64,000 bases of DNA from positions 62,001 to 126,000 of the forward strand of contig NZ_RXNS01000001.1 in the NCBI RefSeq assembly GCF_003966155.1, given 5' to 3'. Position numbers and translations under genes: made by a program. Below are positions 16,975-27,117 of this stretch, in pieces (the stretch's first letter is position 1; every line of letters begins with the position of its first letter). This DNA is from Halomonas nitroreducens. GTDB lineage: Bacteria > Pseudomonadota > Gammaproteobacteria > Pseudomonadales > Halomonadaceae. The notes under the pieces are model-generated. The model did not search any database. It was not told the origin of the DNA and saw nothing but the letters and a program-made list of their open reading frames with translations.

Positions 16975-18465
16975 ATGGGGTCGATCATCGAGCGTGATGC
17001 CTTCTCGGCCGCCGATTTCCGGCTGTTCGGCAGGCGCCTGAGAGCCAGCCTGGACATCCTCCGGGACGTGCTGGCCCAGCCGGGATTCGGCGTCGGGCCC
17101 GTGACGATCGGCGCGGAGCTGGAGACCTATATCGCCGATGCCGATGGTCGGGTGCTGAACATCAACCAGGCACTCGTGGACGATCTCCAGGATCCCCAGC
17201 TGCAGCTCGAGCTCAACCGCTTCAATATCGAGTACAACCTGGCGCCCCTGTCGCTCCAGGGCTGGCCCCTGCATGCCCTGGAACAGCAGCTGCTGCAGGT
17301 GCTGGCCCGGCTGCAGTCGGCCGCCGCGGCCCACCAGGGACGCATCATTCCCATCGGCATCCTGCCCACCCTGCGCGGCGAGGATCTCGGGGAACACGCC
17401 ATGACCGACCTGCCGCGCTATCGGGCCCTGGAGCGAGAGCTCAAGCGCCTGCGCGGCGAGGATTTCAGCGTCGAGATCCACGGCGACGACACCGTCCGGG
17501 TCAGCAGTTCCCATGTGGTGCTGGAGGGGGCCAACACCTCCTATCAGCTGCATCTGCGCGTGGCCCCGGAGGACTATGCCGATACCTTCAACACTCTCCA
17601 GCTGGTGACCCCGCTGGTGCTGGCGTTGGGCGCCAACTCGCCGCTGTTCCTGCAGCACTGCCTGTGGGAGGAAACCCGCATCGCCCTGTTCAAGCAGGCG
17701 GTGGACTGCCGCATGCGCGGCAGCGGGCGCTGGCGTCAGCCGTCCCGGGTGGCCTTCGGCCAGGGCTGGGTGCGCCGCAGTGCCTGGGAACTGTTCGCCG
17801 AGACGGTCGCGCTGCATCAGCCGATCATGCCCGTCAACGGCGCAGGGCCGCTGCAGGGCTGGCAGCCCGGCGCCGAGGCCCCGGCCCTGTCGGAGCTGCG
17901 CCTGCACATGGGCACCGTCTGGCCCTGGAACCGGGCCGTCTACGATCCCGCCTTCGGTGGGCACCTGCGGGTGGAGATGCGCGCCCTGCCGTCGGGTCCC
18001 AGCGCCGTGGACATGGTGGCCAACACCGCCCTGCTGCTGGGTCTGGTAGCCGGGCTGCGCGAGGATATCGACGACTGGCTGAGTGCCATGCCCTTCCGCT
18101 ATGCCGAGTACAACTTCTATCGGGCCGCCCAGCACGGCCTGGCGGCGCGGCTGCTGTGGCCCCATCGCCGCCATCACCGGCTCGAGGAGGTGGCGATCGT
18201 GACCCTGCTCGAGCGCCTGCTGCCCCATGCCAGCCGGGGCCTTCGGGCGCTGGGGGTGGTGGAGGCCGACAGCGCGCCCTACCTGTCGACGATCGAGCAT
18301 CGCCTGGCCGCGCGCCTCAACGGGGCTCGCTGGCAGCGCGAGGTGATGCAGCGCCTCGAGCGGCAGGGACTCGAGCGCCTCGATGCCTGTCACCGGATGC
18401 TGGCGCGCTATGCCGAGGCCTCGCTGGCCAACCGGCCGGTGGCCAGCTGGTCGAGGGAGGTGTGA
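16975..18465 (+). CDS. GCS2-family carboxylate-amine ligase (glutamate--cysteine ligase-like)
   Basis: A 496-residue ATP-dependent ligase of the GCS2 (YbdK/EgtA/plant GshA-like) family. The metal and substrate signature TIGAELETYIAD lies near residue 45, LELNRFNIEYNLAPL near 80, and the core includes SSSHVVLEGANTSYQLHLRV and GGHLRVEMRALPSGPS. Family members join the gamma-carboxylate of glutamate to an amine; the true partner here is unknown and need not be cysteine. The ATG at 16975 has GGAGG 7 bp before it. It starts 119 bp after the hybrid kinase and is directly abutted by the AstE-like gene, so it belongs to the same glutamate-related unit. It is longer than E. coli YbdK (about 370 residues), with an extended helical C-terminus. 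Confidence 0.8.
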   Translation: MGSIIERDAFSAADFRLFGRRLRASLDILRDVLAQPGFGVGPVTIGAELETYIADADGRVLNINQALVDDLQDPQLQLELNRFNIEYNLAPLSLQGWPLHALEQQLLQVLARLQSAAAAHQGRIIPIGILPTLRGEDLGEHAMTDLPRYRALERELKRLRGEDFSVEIHGDDTVRVSSSHVVLEGANTSYQLHLRVAPEDYADTFNTLQLVTPLVLALGANSPLFLQHCLWEETRIALFKQAVDCRMRGSGRWRQPSRVAFGQGWVRRSAWELFAETVALHQPIMPVNGAGPLQGWQPGAEAPALSELRLHMGTVWPWNRAVYDPAFGGHLRVEMRALPSGPSAVDMVANTALLLGLVAGLREDIDDWLSAMPFRYAEYNFYRAAQHGLAARLLWPHRRHHRLEEVAIVTLLERLLPHASRGLRALGVVEADSAPYLSTIEHRLAARLNGARWQREVMQRLERQGLERLDACHRMLARYAEASLANRPVASWSREV

Positions 18466-19491
18466 ATGGCCGCGTTATGCCTGCCCGTCCTGCGCGACCC
18501 GCCCGTCGACCATGCCGATGTGGGGGCCTGGGTGGAAGCCCTGGGCGAGGCCACCTGGATCGTGCTGTCCGGGGCCGACGACCGGCGTTGCCGGGTGATC
18601 ACCACCCTGCTGCATGGCAACGAGCCCTCCGGCGTCCTGGCGCTGCACCGCTGGCTGGTGGAGCGACCGCGGCCACGTACACGGCTGGTGATGCTGGTGG
18701 CCAATGTCGAGGCGGCCCTGACGCCGCCGCACTTCACCCATCGCAGCGTGCCCGGCGAGCGCGACCTCAACCGCTGCTTCCGGCCCCCCCATGCAGGCGC
18801 CAGCGGGGCGCTGGCCCGGGCGGTCGTCGAGGATCTCCAGGTCTGGGACCCCGAGTGTGTCATCGACCTGCACAACACCTCGGGCAATGGGCCCTCATTC
18901 GCCGTCGCCACGCAGCGTGACCCTCGCCTCGAGCGGCTGGCGGGACAGTTCTGCGAGCGGCTGATCGTCACCGACTTCCGGCTGGGCAGCCTGATGGAGC
19001 TGCCGCTCGTCGAGCCGGGGCTCGCCCATTGCCCGATGCTCACCGTGGAGTGCGGCGGGGCCCTGCAGCCGGAGGCGCGGGAGGTGGCGGGCAGCGTCTA
19101 TCGCCGCCTGGCCGAGTGGCCGGACCTGACGGACCTGGTGGCGACCCCCGACCTCGATATCCTGGTGCATCCCCTGCGGGTGGAGCTGCAGCCGGGGGTG
19201 AGCATCGCCTATGCCCGCGAGCCGCAGCCCGGGGTGGATGTGACGCTGTGGGCTCGCATCGACGAGCACAACCGTGGCCTGACGCTGCCGGACACCTTTC
19301 TGGGCTGGCTGGGGGAAAGGGGCCTGGCCGGGCTGCGGGCCTGGGACGCCCAGGGCCGGGACCGTCTCCCTGAGCTGCTCTGCGAGCGCCAGGGGCGGCT
19401 CTATCCCCGGAGCCCGATGCGCCTGTTCATGGCCACCACCAACGTCGAGATTGCCCGCAGCGATTGCCTGTTCTACCTCGTGCCGCTTTGA
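18466..19491 (+). CDS. Succinylglutamate desuccinylase/aspartoacylase family zinc deacylase
   Basis: A 341-residue M14-type zinc hydrolase of the AstE/AspA group. The zinc ligands appear in LLHGNEPSG (His and Glu, near residues 46-49) and the later DLHNTSG (His near 131), and the active-site arginine is in ERDLNRCF; the catalytic glutamate is in LTVECGG. Family enzymes release amino acids from N-acyl amino acids such as N-succinyl- or N-acetyl-glutamate/aspartate. The ATG follows the ligase stop without any gap, implying tight translational coupling with the GCS2-like ligase. No arginine-succinyltransferase pathway genes are nearby, so a role in arginine breakdown is not supported; the substrate is unknown. 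Confidence 0.78.
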   Translation: MAALCLPVLRDPPVDHADVGAWVEALGEATWIVLSGADDRRCRVITTLLHGNEPSGVLALHRWLVERPRPRTRLVMLVANVEAALTPPHFTHRSVPGERDLNRCFRPPHAGASGALARAVVEDLQVWDPECVIDLHNTSGNGPSFAVATQRDPRLERLAGQFCERLIVTDFRLGSLMELPLVEPGLAHCPMLTVECGGALQPEAREVAGSVYRRLAEWPDLTDLVATPDLDILVHPLRVELQPGVSIAYAREPQPGVDVTLWARIDEHNRGLTLPDTFLGWLGERGLAGLRAWDAQGRDRLPELLCERQGRLYPRSPMRLFMATTNVEIARSDCLFYLVPL

Positions 19492-19637
19492 GCCGCGGCT
19501 CGCCGTGGCGAGGCCCGGGGCTATCGCCGGTAGCGGTATCGCTCGGGACTGATGCGTCGACAAGCGCCGGGGTAACGGAGCATCGAGGAGGCGCTGAAGA
19601 CCCAGCTGTGGTGGTCCAAGGCGATGCCGCGGGAATG

Positions 19638-19672
19638 TTGGCCGTCATCGCCTGTCCCTGTAGGGTAGGCGA
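19638..19672 (+). promoter_or_regulatory. Possible selO promoter and hairpin
   Basis: TTGGCC (19638-19643) and TAGGGT (19661-19666) are separated by 17 bp, a plausible GC-rich sigma-70 promoter just upstream of selO. An imperfect hairpin, TCGCCT pairing with AGGCGA (19648-19672, with an inner CCCT/AGGG), overlaps it. The rest of the 202-bp gap between the deacylase gene and selO shows nothing else that I recognise. Visual match only. Confidence 0.3.
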
Positions 19673-19693
19673 GCGCGCAACCCAGGAGGCCTC

Positions 19694-21184
19694 ATGTTCC
19701 CGAGCTTTTCCCTTCGCTATGCCCGGCTGCCGGCGCGGCTGCGGGCCGACTGCCTGCCGACGCCCGTGGCCGAACCCCGCCTGGTGGCCTTCAATCGCGA
19801 GCTGGCCGAGGAGCTGGGCTTCGACCTCGCGGCCTTCGACGCCGGGCGTGCCGCCGAGGTGTTCGCCGGCAACGCCGTGCCCGAGGGGGCCGAGCCGCTG
19901 GCCATGGCCTACGCCGGCCACCAGTTCGGCAACTTCGTGCCCCAGCTCGGCGATGGCCGGGCGCTGCTGCTGGGCGAGGTGGTCGACCGCCGTGGACGCC
20001 TGCGCGACCTCCAGCTCAAGGGCTCGGGGCGCACTCCCTTTTCCCGGGGTGGCGACGGCCGCGCCCCGCTCGGTCCGGTGCTGCGTGAATACCTGGTCAG
20101 CGAGGCCATGCATGCCCTGGGCATTCCCACCACCCGGGCGCTGGCCGCGGTGACCAGCGGCGAGCGGGTCTTCCGGCGCATCCCCGAGCCCGGGGCAGTG
20201 CTGACCCGGGTCGCCGCCAGCCACCTGCGGGTGGGCACCTTCCAGTATTTCGCGGCGCGGCGTGACACCGAGGCCGTGCAGCTGCTCGCCGACGAGGCGA
20301 TCGCGCGCCACTATCCAGACTTGCCTGGAGAGCTGGCCGAGGGGCCGCTGGGGGAGCGCTACCTGGCGCTGCTCGAGGCCGTGGTGGGACGCCAGGCCGA
20401 TCTGGTCGCGCGCTGGATGGGCACCGGCTTCATCCATGGCGTGATGAACACCGACAACACCTCGATTTCCGGCGAGACCATCGACTACGGCCCCTGCGCC
20501 TTCATGGACACCTATGACCCGCGCACCGTGTTCAGCTCCATCGACGAGCGCGGGCGCTATGCCTACCTCAACCAGCCGGTCATCGCCCAGTGGAACCTGG
20601 CACGCTTCGCCGAGACCCTGCTGCCGCTGATCGACGATGACAGCGAGCGTGCCATCGCCCGGGCGACGGCGGTCATCGAGGGCTTCACCGAGCGCTACGA
20701 GGCCAGCTGGCAGGCGGTGATGGGGGGCAAGCTGGGGCTGGCGCTGCAGGAGGAAGGCGATGGCGCGCTGGCCCAGGGTCTGCTGGACGCCATGCAGGCG
20801 GGGCATGCCGACTTTACCCTGGCCTTTCGCCGGCTGGCCGATGTCCTGGACGGGCCGGAGGGCGAGGCCCGTCTGGCGGCGCTGTTCGACGACCGCGAGG
20901 CGCTGGCGGCCTGGCTGCCGCGCTGGCGGGAGCGCCTCGCCCGGGAGGGCGCCGACGAGTCGGAGATTGCCCGCCGGCTGCGTGGCACCAACCCCGCGGT
21001 GATTCCGCGCAATCACCGGGTGGAGCAGGCCCTGGCTGCGGCCGCCGAGGAGGACGACTTCGCACCCTTCGAGGCGCTGCTGGCGGTGATCACCAGGCCC
21101 TTCGAGGAACCGCACGGCGAGGTCGACTACACCCGCCCGCCCCACGACGGCGAGAAGGTGCTGCGGACCTTCTGCGGCACCTGA
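19694..21184 (+). CDS. selO: Protein adenylyltransferase SelO (YdiU family)
   Basis: A pseudokinase-fold enzyme that transfers AMP from ATP to protein hydroxyl groups, linked in E. coli to the oxidative-stress response. The 496-residue product has family length and the motifs [39 protein letters not shown], the [13 protein letters not shown] catalytic segment and FxDTYDP. A cysteine sits three residues from the C-terminus (FCGT), where many eukaryotic homologues have selenocysteine, so no Sec decoding is needed here. An AGGAGG lies just before the ATG. It is followed by a strong hairpin at 21204-21228. Confidence 0.95.
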   Translation: MFPSFSLRYARLPARLRADCLPTPVAEPRLVAFNRELAEELGFDLAAFDAGRAAEVFAGNAVPEGAEPLAMAYAGHQFGNFVPQLGDGRALLLGEVVDRRGRLRDLQLKGSGRTPFSRGGDGRAPLGPVLREYLVSEAMHALGIPTTRALAAVTSGERVFRRIPEPGAVLTRVAASHLRVGTFQYFAARRDTEAVQLLADEAIARHYPDLPGELAEGPLGERYLALLEAVVGRQADLVARWMGTGFIHGVMNTDNTSISGETIDYGPCAFMDTYDPRTVFSSIDERGRYAYLNQPVIAQWNLARFAETLLPLIDDDSERAIARATAVIEGFTERYEASWQAVMGGKLGLALQEEGDGALAQGLLDAMQAGHADFTLAFRRLADVLDGPEGEARLAALFDDREALAAWLPRWRERLAREGADESEIARRLRGTNPAVIPRNHRVEQALAAAAEEDDFAPFEALLAVITRPFEEPHGEVDYTRPPHDGEKVLRTFCGT

Positions 21185-21203
21185 GACTCGTCCCCGGACG
21201 AAG

Positions 21204-21228
21204 CGACGGCCGACCGGGTCGGCCGTCG
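21204..21228. terminator. Hairpin between selO and the cupin gene
   Basis: A perfect 11-bp stem (21204-21214 with 21218-21228) with a 3-base loop, in the 75-bp gap between convergent genes. There is no clear T-run on either side, so it is terminator-like but not a classic Rho-independent signal. Confidence 0.5.
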
Positions 21229-21259
21229 GGCCTCGCGAGCGACTCACGCGAACGGGATG

Positions 21260-21655
21260 TCACTCGGGTTGGGAGACCGTTAGGGGCTCGCCGGTGGAGC
21301 CAATCTGGAACAACGTGAACTTGGCCCCTTCGGCGCTGACGGTGCGCCCGACCATCGGCTGGTCGGGCCTCTCATAGAAGACTTCCCCCGCCATAATGGT
21401 CCGAGGCTCCTTCCCCTCCACCGCGACCTCGAGACTGCCCTCCGTCACGTAGACGAAGACATGGCCCGGGTGGATATGGCGGTCGGTGACCCAGTCGGGC
21501 CCTACATCGTAGTCGACGATATTGACCTCCATGCCCTCGACACCCTGGAGTTCCGTCTTCATCAGTTGGGTGGAGTCCCCGGTAGCGAGCATGGGGGTGC
21601 CCAACGCGACGACGAGCGCCGTGGCAGTCCATGCGGTTGTCATGCGTAGGTTCAT
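21260..21655 (-). CDS. Exported cupin-domain protein
   Basis: A small 131-residue protein with an N-terminal signal peptide (about residues 1-25) and one conserved beta-barrel cupin domain (about 40-115). The metal-binding pattern is seen in TDRHIHPGHVFVYVTEGSLEV, with the second motif in PDQPMVGRTVSAEG, where the usual late histidine is not evident. Its periplasmic target is unknown. It is convergent with selO and upstream of nothing obvious, so it appears to be a single-gene unit. Family call firm, function unknown. Confidence 0.75.
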   Translation of the reverse strand: MNLRMTTAWTATALVVALGTPMLATGDSTQLMKTELQGVEGMEVNIVDYDVGPDWVTDRHIHPGHVFVYVTEGSLEVAVEGKEPRTIMAGEVFYERPDQPMVGRTVSAEGAKFTLFQIGSTGEPLTVSQPE

Positions 21656-22031
21656 GTTGGCCTCCCACCGCCAGGCGGGCGGTAGGGTCTGGTGAATGTG
21701 CGAGCCACGCCCGGGTCAGGAGAGGACCTGCCTGATCCAGGGAGGAGGGCCGGGTGGCCGCCCCCCCTTGACGCCTGCCCGGTGCGTGGACCGGGGCGAC
21801 AGCCGCCTGTCACCCACTTTCTGGCATAGACCGCCTTTCTCGGGCGGTCAAGAGGGCCAGGACCGGGGCGGTGGCCGTGAGGCTGGCGCGGCCTGGCGGG
21901 AGCATCTCGAGCGGAAAAGGGCCGCATAACCACAGCACCGCGCGGGCCCGACCGGACCCGCGCGGTGCTTGCTGGAAGGAAGGGGCACTCCCGGCATCGC
22001 CGAAACGGACGGCGCCGGGAGTCGGTCGGCC
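21656..22031. other. Non-coding gap between cupin gene and katG
   Basis: 376 bp with no convincing gene. It holds a 7-bp hairpin at 21829-21849 (GACCGCC/GGCGGTC), whose role is unknown, a 12-bp stem hairpin at 21935-21968, and a 9-bp stem at 21987-22022 just downstream of the katG stop. The cupin promoter should lie in the part near 21656-21750, but I see no clear -10/-35 pair. Confidence 0.5.
21935..22022 (-). terminator. Tandem hairpins downstream of katG
   Basis: Two stable stems follow the katG stop codon on its strand: a 9-bp stem (21987-21995 with 22014-22022) and a 12-bp GC-rich stem (21935-21946 with 21957-21968). Neither has a long T-run, but the pair is well placed to end katG transcription. 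Confidence 0.5.
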
Positions 22032-24311
<2,280 letters not shown>

Positions 24312-24396
24312 TCAGCGGTGGGGGGCGTCACCCATCCCTCTACCCCAAGCTTAGTGCCGGGCCTCACGGCTTCCATTTTTCTTTGTCGAAGGACTC

Positions 24397-24413
24397 GATA
24401 GCCAATCTTTATC
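24397..24413. promoter_or_regulatory. Weak OxyR-like dyad upstream of katG
   Basis: The sequence GATAGCCAATCTTTATC has GATA and TATC ends spaced like one OxyR half-site (ATAG-N7-CTAT), matching 7 of 10 consensus positions. katG is a common OxyR target. It lies about 190 bp before the katG start, further than usual, and no second half-site is evident. Low confidence. Confidence 0.2.
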
Positions 24414-24487
24414 ATCAATCGCGCATACACTCGGCAGCCCGCGCCGGCAGGGCCTGCGAGGGGGCAGGGAGCCCAACGACACGGCGG

Positions 24488-25441
24488 TCAGGCCCGGGGG
24501 ACGGCCTCGGGGATCACTAGCTCCCGGGACTCGCCCATCAGGAAATCGCGGTTGGCTTCCAGGGCCTCGCGCAGGAAGTCCCACAGCAGCCGCACCCGGG
24601 CCAGGCGGCGTTGCTCCTGACGGGCGGTGATCCAGAACTGGCGCGCCACCTCCACCTCGTCTTCCAGCACGTTGAGCAAGGCCTCCGAGGTACTCGCCAT
24701 AAAGCACGGCAGCACCGCCAGGCCGGCGCCGGCGAGGGCGGCGGCATGCTGGGTGGTCACGCTGGTGCTGCGCATGGCGAAGTGCGGGCCGGGCTGGCCC
24801 ACCACTGCCGGGTCCAGCAGCGGGTCCAGGTAGCTGAGCTGCTGGCTGAAGATCAGGTCGTCCACATAGCCGATCAGCCGATGCCGGCCGAGCTCGGTGA
24901 GCCGGCGCGGGGTGCCGTGCCGGTCCAGGTAGTCGCGACTGCCGTAGAGGCGCAGCCGGTAGTCGCAGAGCCGCGAGATCACCAGCCCCGGGCTGACCGG
25001 GCGCTCGATGGTGATGGCCAGGTCCGCCTCGTGGCGGCTCAGGTTGACCACCCGGGGCAGGGCCAGCAGGTCCAGGGTGACGCCGGGATGGCGGGCACAG
25101 AAGGCGGAGAGCAGCGGGGCGATGACCCAGGTGCCGAAGCCCTCGGTGACTCCCAGGCGGATCTGGCCCCCGATCTGGTGATCCTGGTCGGCCAGGCTCT
25201 CGCCGGCCTCGAAGGCATGGCGGGCCATCTCCTCGGCATGGGCGAGCAGCTGCTGGCCGGCCTCGGTGAGCTGGTAGCCGTGGGTGCTGCGCTCGAAGAG
25301 CTGGGTATTCAGCGCCTGTTCGAAGCGCCGGGTGCGCCGCGACAGGGTGGAGTGGTCGACCCCCAGCCGCCGGGCCGCATCGGTCAGGCGTTCGCTGCGG
25401 GCCACCTCGAGGAAGATCTGGATATCCTGCCAGTCGAGCAT
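24488..25441 (-). CDS. LysR-family transcriptional regulator, divergent from mmsA
   Basis: A 317-residue LysR regulator with an N-terminal winged helix (residues 4-62; RLTDAARRLGVDHSTLSRRTRRFEQAL) and a C-terminal type-2 periplasmic-binding-like effector domain. The ATG at 25441 is chosen, since the protein then begins MLDWQDIQIFLEVARS as is usual; a GTG 13 codons upstream is possible. It is divergent from mmsA with 174 bp between and a TTGTG-N8-CACAA dyad next to its own start, so it probably controls mmsA (valine/propanoate-type metabolism) and itself. In Pseudomonas mmsA is instead under an AraC-type MmsR. Confidence 0.85.
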   Translation of the reverse strand: MLDWQDIQIFLEVARSERLTDAARRLGVDHSTLSRRTRRFEQALNTQLFERSTHGYQLTEAGQQLLAHAEEMARHAFEAGESLADQDHQIGGQIRLGVTEGFGTWVIAPLLSAFCARHPGVTLDLLALPRVVNLSRHEADLAITIERPVSPGLVISRLCDYRLRLYGSRDYLDRHGTPRRLTELGRHRLIGYVDDLIFSQQLSYLDPLLDPAVVGQPGPHFAMRSTSVTTQHAAALAGAGLAVLPCFMASTSEALLNVLEDEVEVARQFWITARQEQRRLARVRLLWDFLREALEANRDFLMGESRELVIPEAVPRA

Positions 25442-25464
25442 CGCGGGCCCCCGTTGTTCAATGG

Positions 25465-25482
25465 TTGTGTATTGGTGCACAA
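25465..25482. promoter_or_regulatory. LysR-type inverted repeat (TTGTG-N8-CACAA)
   Basis: An 18-bp dyad with perfect 5-bp arms lies 24 bp upstream of the lysR start in the lysR-mmsA divergent gap. Such arms fit LysR-type binding boxes. Binding is inferred from position only. Confidence 0.4.
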
Positions 25483-25615
25483 GGAATGTGCCTCAGTGCC
25501 CGTTGTCGCGCCCTGCGAGGACTGGATAGACTCGGAAGCATCAGGCTTCGTGCCGGTATGCACATAAAGTCGAACACGGCCCTCTCACAATCACAACCCT
25601 TTCAGGAGCATGCCC

Positions 25616-27115
25616 ATGTCCGTTCGCGAGATTCCCCTCTATATCGATGGCCAGGCGGTCCCCTCCCAGAGTCAGGAGTGGCGTGACGTGGTCAATCCGG
25701 CCACCCAGGAAGTCGTCGCCCGGGTACCGTTCTGCTCGGCCGAGGAAGTCGAGAGGGCCGTGGCCAGCGCCAAGGAGGCCTTCAAGACCTGGCGCAAGGT
25801 GCCGCTGGCCAAGCGCATGCGCATCATGCTCAAGCTGCAGGCGCTGATCCGCGACAATACCGCCGAGCTCGCCGCGCTGATCACCGAGGAGCATGGCAAG
25901 ACCCTGCCCGATGCCGAGGGCGAGGTGGGCCGCGGCCTCGAGGTGGTGGAACACGCCTGCTCGATCACCTCCCTGCAGCTCGGGGAGCTGGCCGAGAACG
26001 CCGCCAGCGAGGTGGACGTCTACACCCTCAACCAGCCGCTGGGCGTGGGGGCCGGCATCACCGCCTTCAACTTCCCGATCATGCTGCCCTGCTTCATGTT
26101 CCCGCTGGCCATCGCCACCGGCAACACCTTCGTGCTCAAGCCCTCCGAGCAGGATCCGAGCGCTACCATACGCCTGGTCGAGCTGGCCCACGAGGCCGGC
26201 GTGCCGGCCGGCGTGCTCAATGTGGTGCACGGCGGCCCGGACGTGGCCAACCAGATCGCCGACCACGCCGACATCAAGGCGCTGTCCTTTATCGGCTCGA
26301 CCCATGTCGGCTCGCTGCTCTACAACCGCGCCGCGGCGGCCGGCAAGCGCATGCAGTCGATGATGGGCGCCAAGAACCACTGCGTGGTGATGCCGGATGC
26401 CAACCGCAGCCAGGCGATCAACAACCTGCTCGGCTCCGCCTTCGGCGCTGCCGGCCAGCGCTGCATGGCCAATTCGGTGGTGGTGCTGGTCGGCGAGGCC
26501 CGCGAGTGGCTGGACGACATCGCCGAAGGCGCCCGCAACATGACCGTCGGCCCCGGCACCCAGCGTGACGCCGACCTCGGTCCGCTGGTCTCCCCGCAGG
26601 CGAAGGAGCGGGTCGAGGGACTGATTGCCACCGGCGAGAAGGAAGGCGCGACGCTGCTGGTCGACGGCCGTGGCTGCCAGGTGGAGGGCTACCCGGACGG
26701 CAACTTCGTCGGCCCGACCCTGTTCAGCGATGTGACCCCCGAGATGACCATCTACCGCGAGGAGATCTTCGGACCGGTGCTGTGCGTGGTCAGTGTCGAC
26801 ACCCTGGACGAGGCGATCGAGTTCATCAACGCCAACCCCAACGGCAACGGCACCTCGATCTTCACCAACTCCGGCTGGGTGGCGCGGCGCTTCGAGTCCG
26901 ACATCGACGTCGGCCAGGTGGGCATCAACGTGCCGATCCCGGTGCCGGTGGCCTACTTCAGCTTCACCGGGTCGCGCGGCTCCAAGCTCGGTGACCTGGG
27001 CCCCAACGGCAAGCAGGCGATCGCCTTCTGGACCCAGACCAAGACCGTCACTGCGCGCTGGTTCGAGCCGGAGAACGTCTCCAGCGGCATCAACAGCACC
27101 ATCTCGCTGCACTGA
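25616..27115 (+). CDS. mmsA: CoA-acylating methylmalonate-semialdehyde dehydrogenase
   Basis: Oxidises (methyl)malonate semialdehyde to propionyl-CoA or acetyl-CoA with NAD and CoA, in valine, myo-inositol or beta-alanine breakdown. The 499-residue protein has family length, the NAD region TAFNFPIMLPCFMFPLAI, the catalytic Cys283 in GAAGQRCMANS and the C-terminal GSRGSKLGDLGPNGKQAIAFWTQTKTVTARW typical of MmsA. The ATG at 25616 is preferred over 25610, since AGGAG lies 7 bp upstream of it. No mmsB or other valine genes are adjacent. A degraded copy of its last codons and terminator is found about 2.1 kb downstream. Confidence 0.95.
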   Translation: MSVREIPLYIDGQAVPSQSQEWRDVVNPATQEVVARVPFCSAEEVERAVASAKEAFKTWRKVPLAKRMRIMLKLQALIRDNTAELAALITEEHGKTLPDAEGEVGRGLEVVEHACSITSLQLGELAENAASEVDVYTLNQPLGVGAGITAFNFPIMLPCFMFPLAIATGNTFVLKPSEQDPSATIRLVELAHEAGVPAGVLNVVHGGPDVANQIADHADIKALSFIGSTHVGSLLYNRAAAAGKRMQSMMGAKNHCVVMPDANRSQAINNLLGSAFGAAGQRCMANSVVVLVGEAREWLDDIAEGARNMTVGPGTQRDADLGPLVSPQAKERVEGLIATGEKEGATLLVDGRGCQVEGYPDGNFVGPTLFSDVTPEMTIYREEIFGPVLCVVSVDTLDEAIEFINANPNGNGTSIFTNSGWVARRFESDIDVGQVGINVPIPVPVAYFSFTGSRGSKLGDLGPNGKQAIAFWTQTKTVTARWFEPENVSSGINSTISLH

Positions 27116-27117
27116 CC

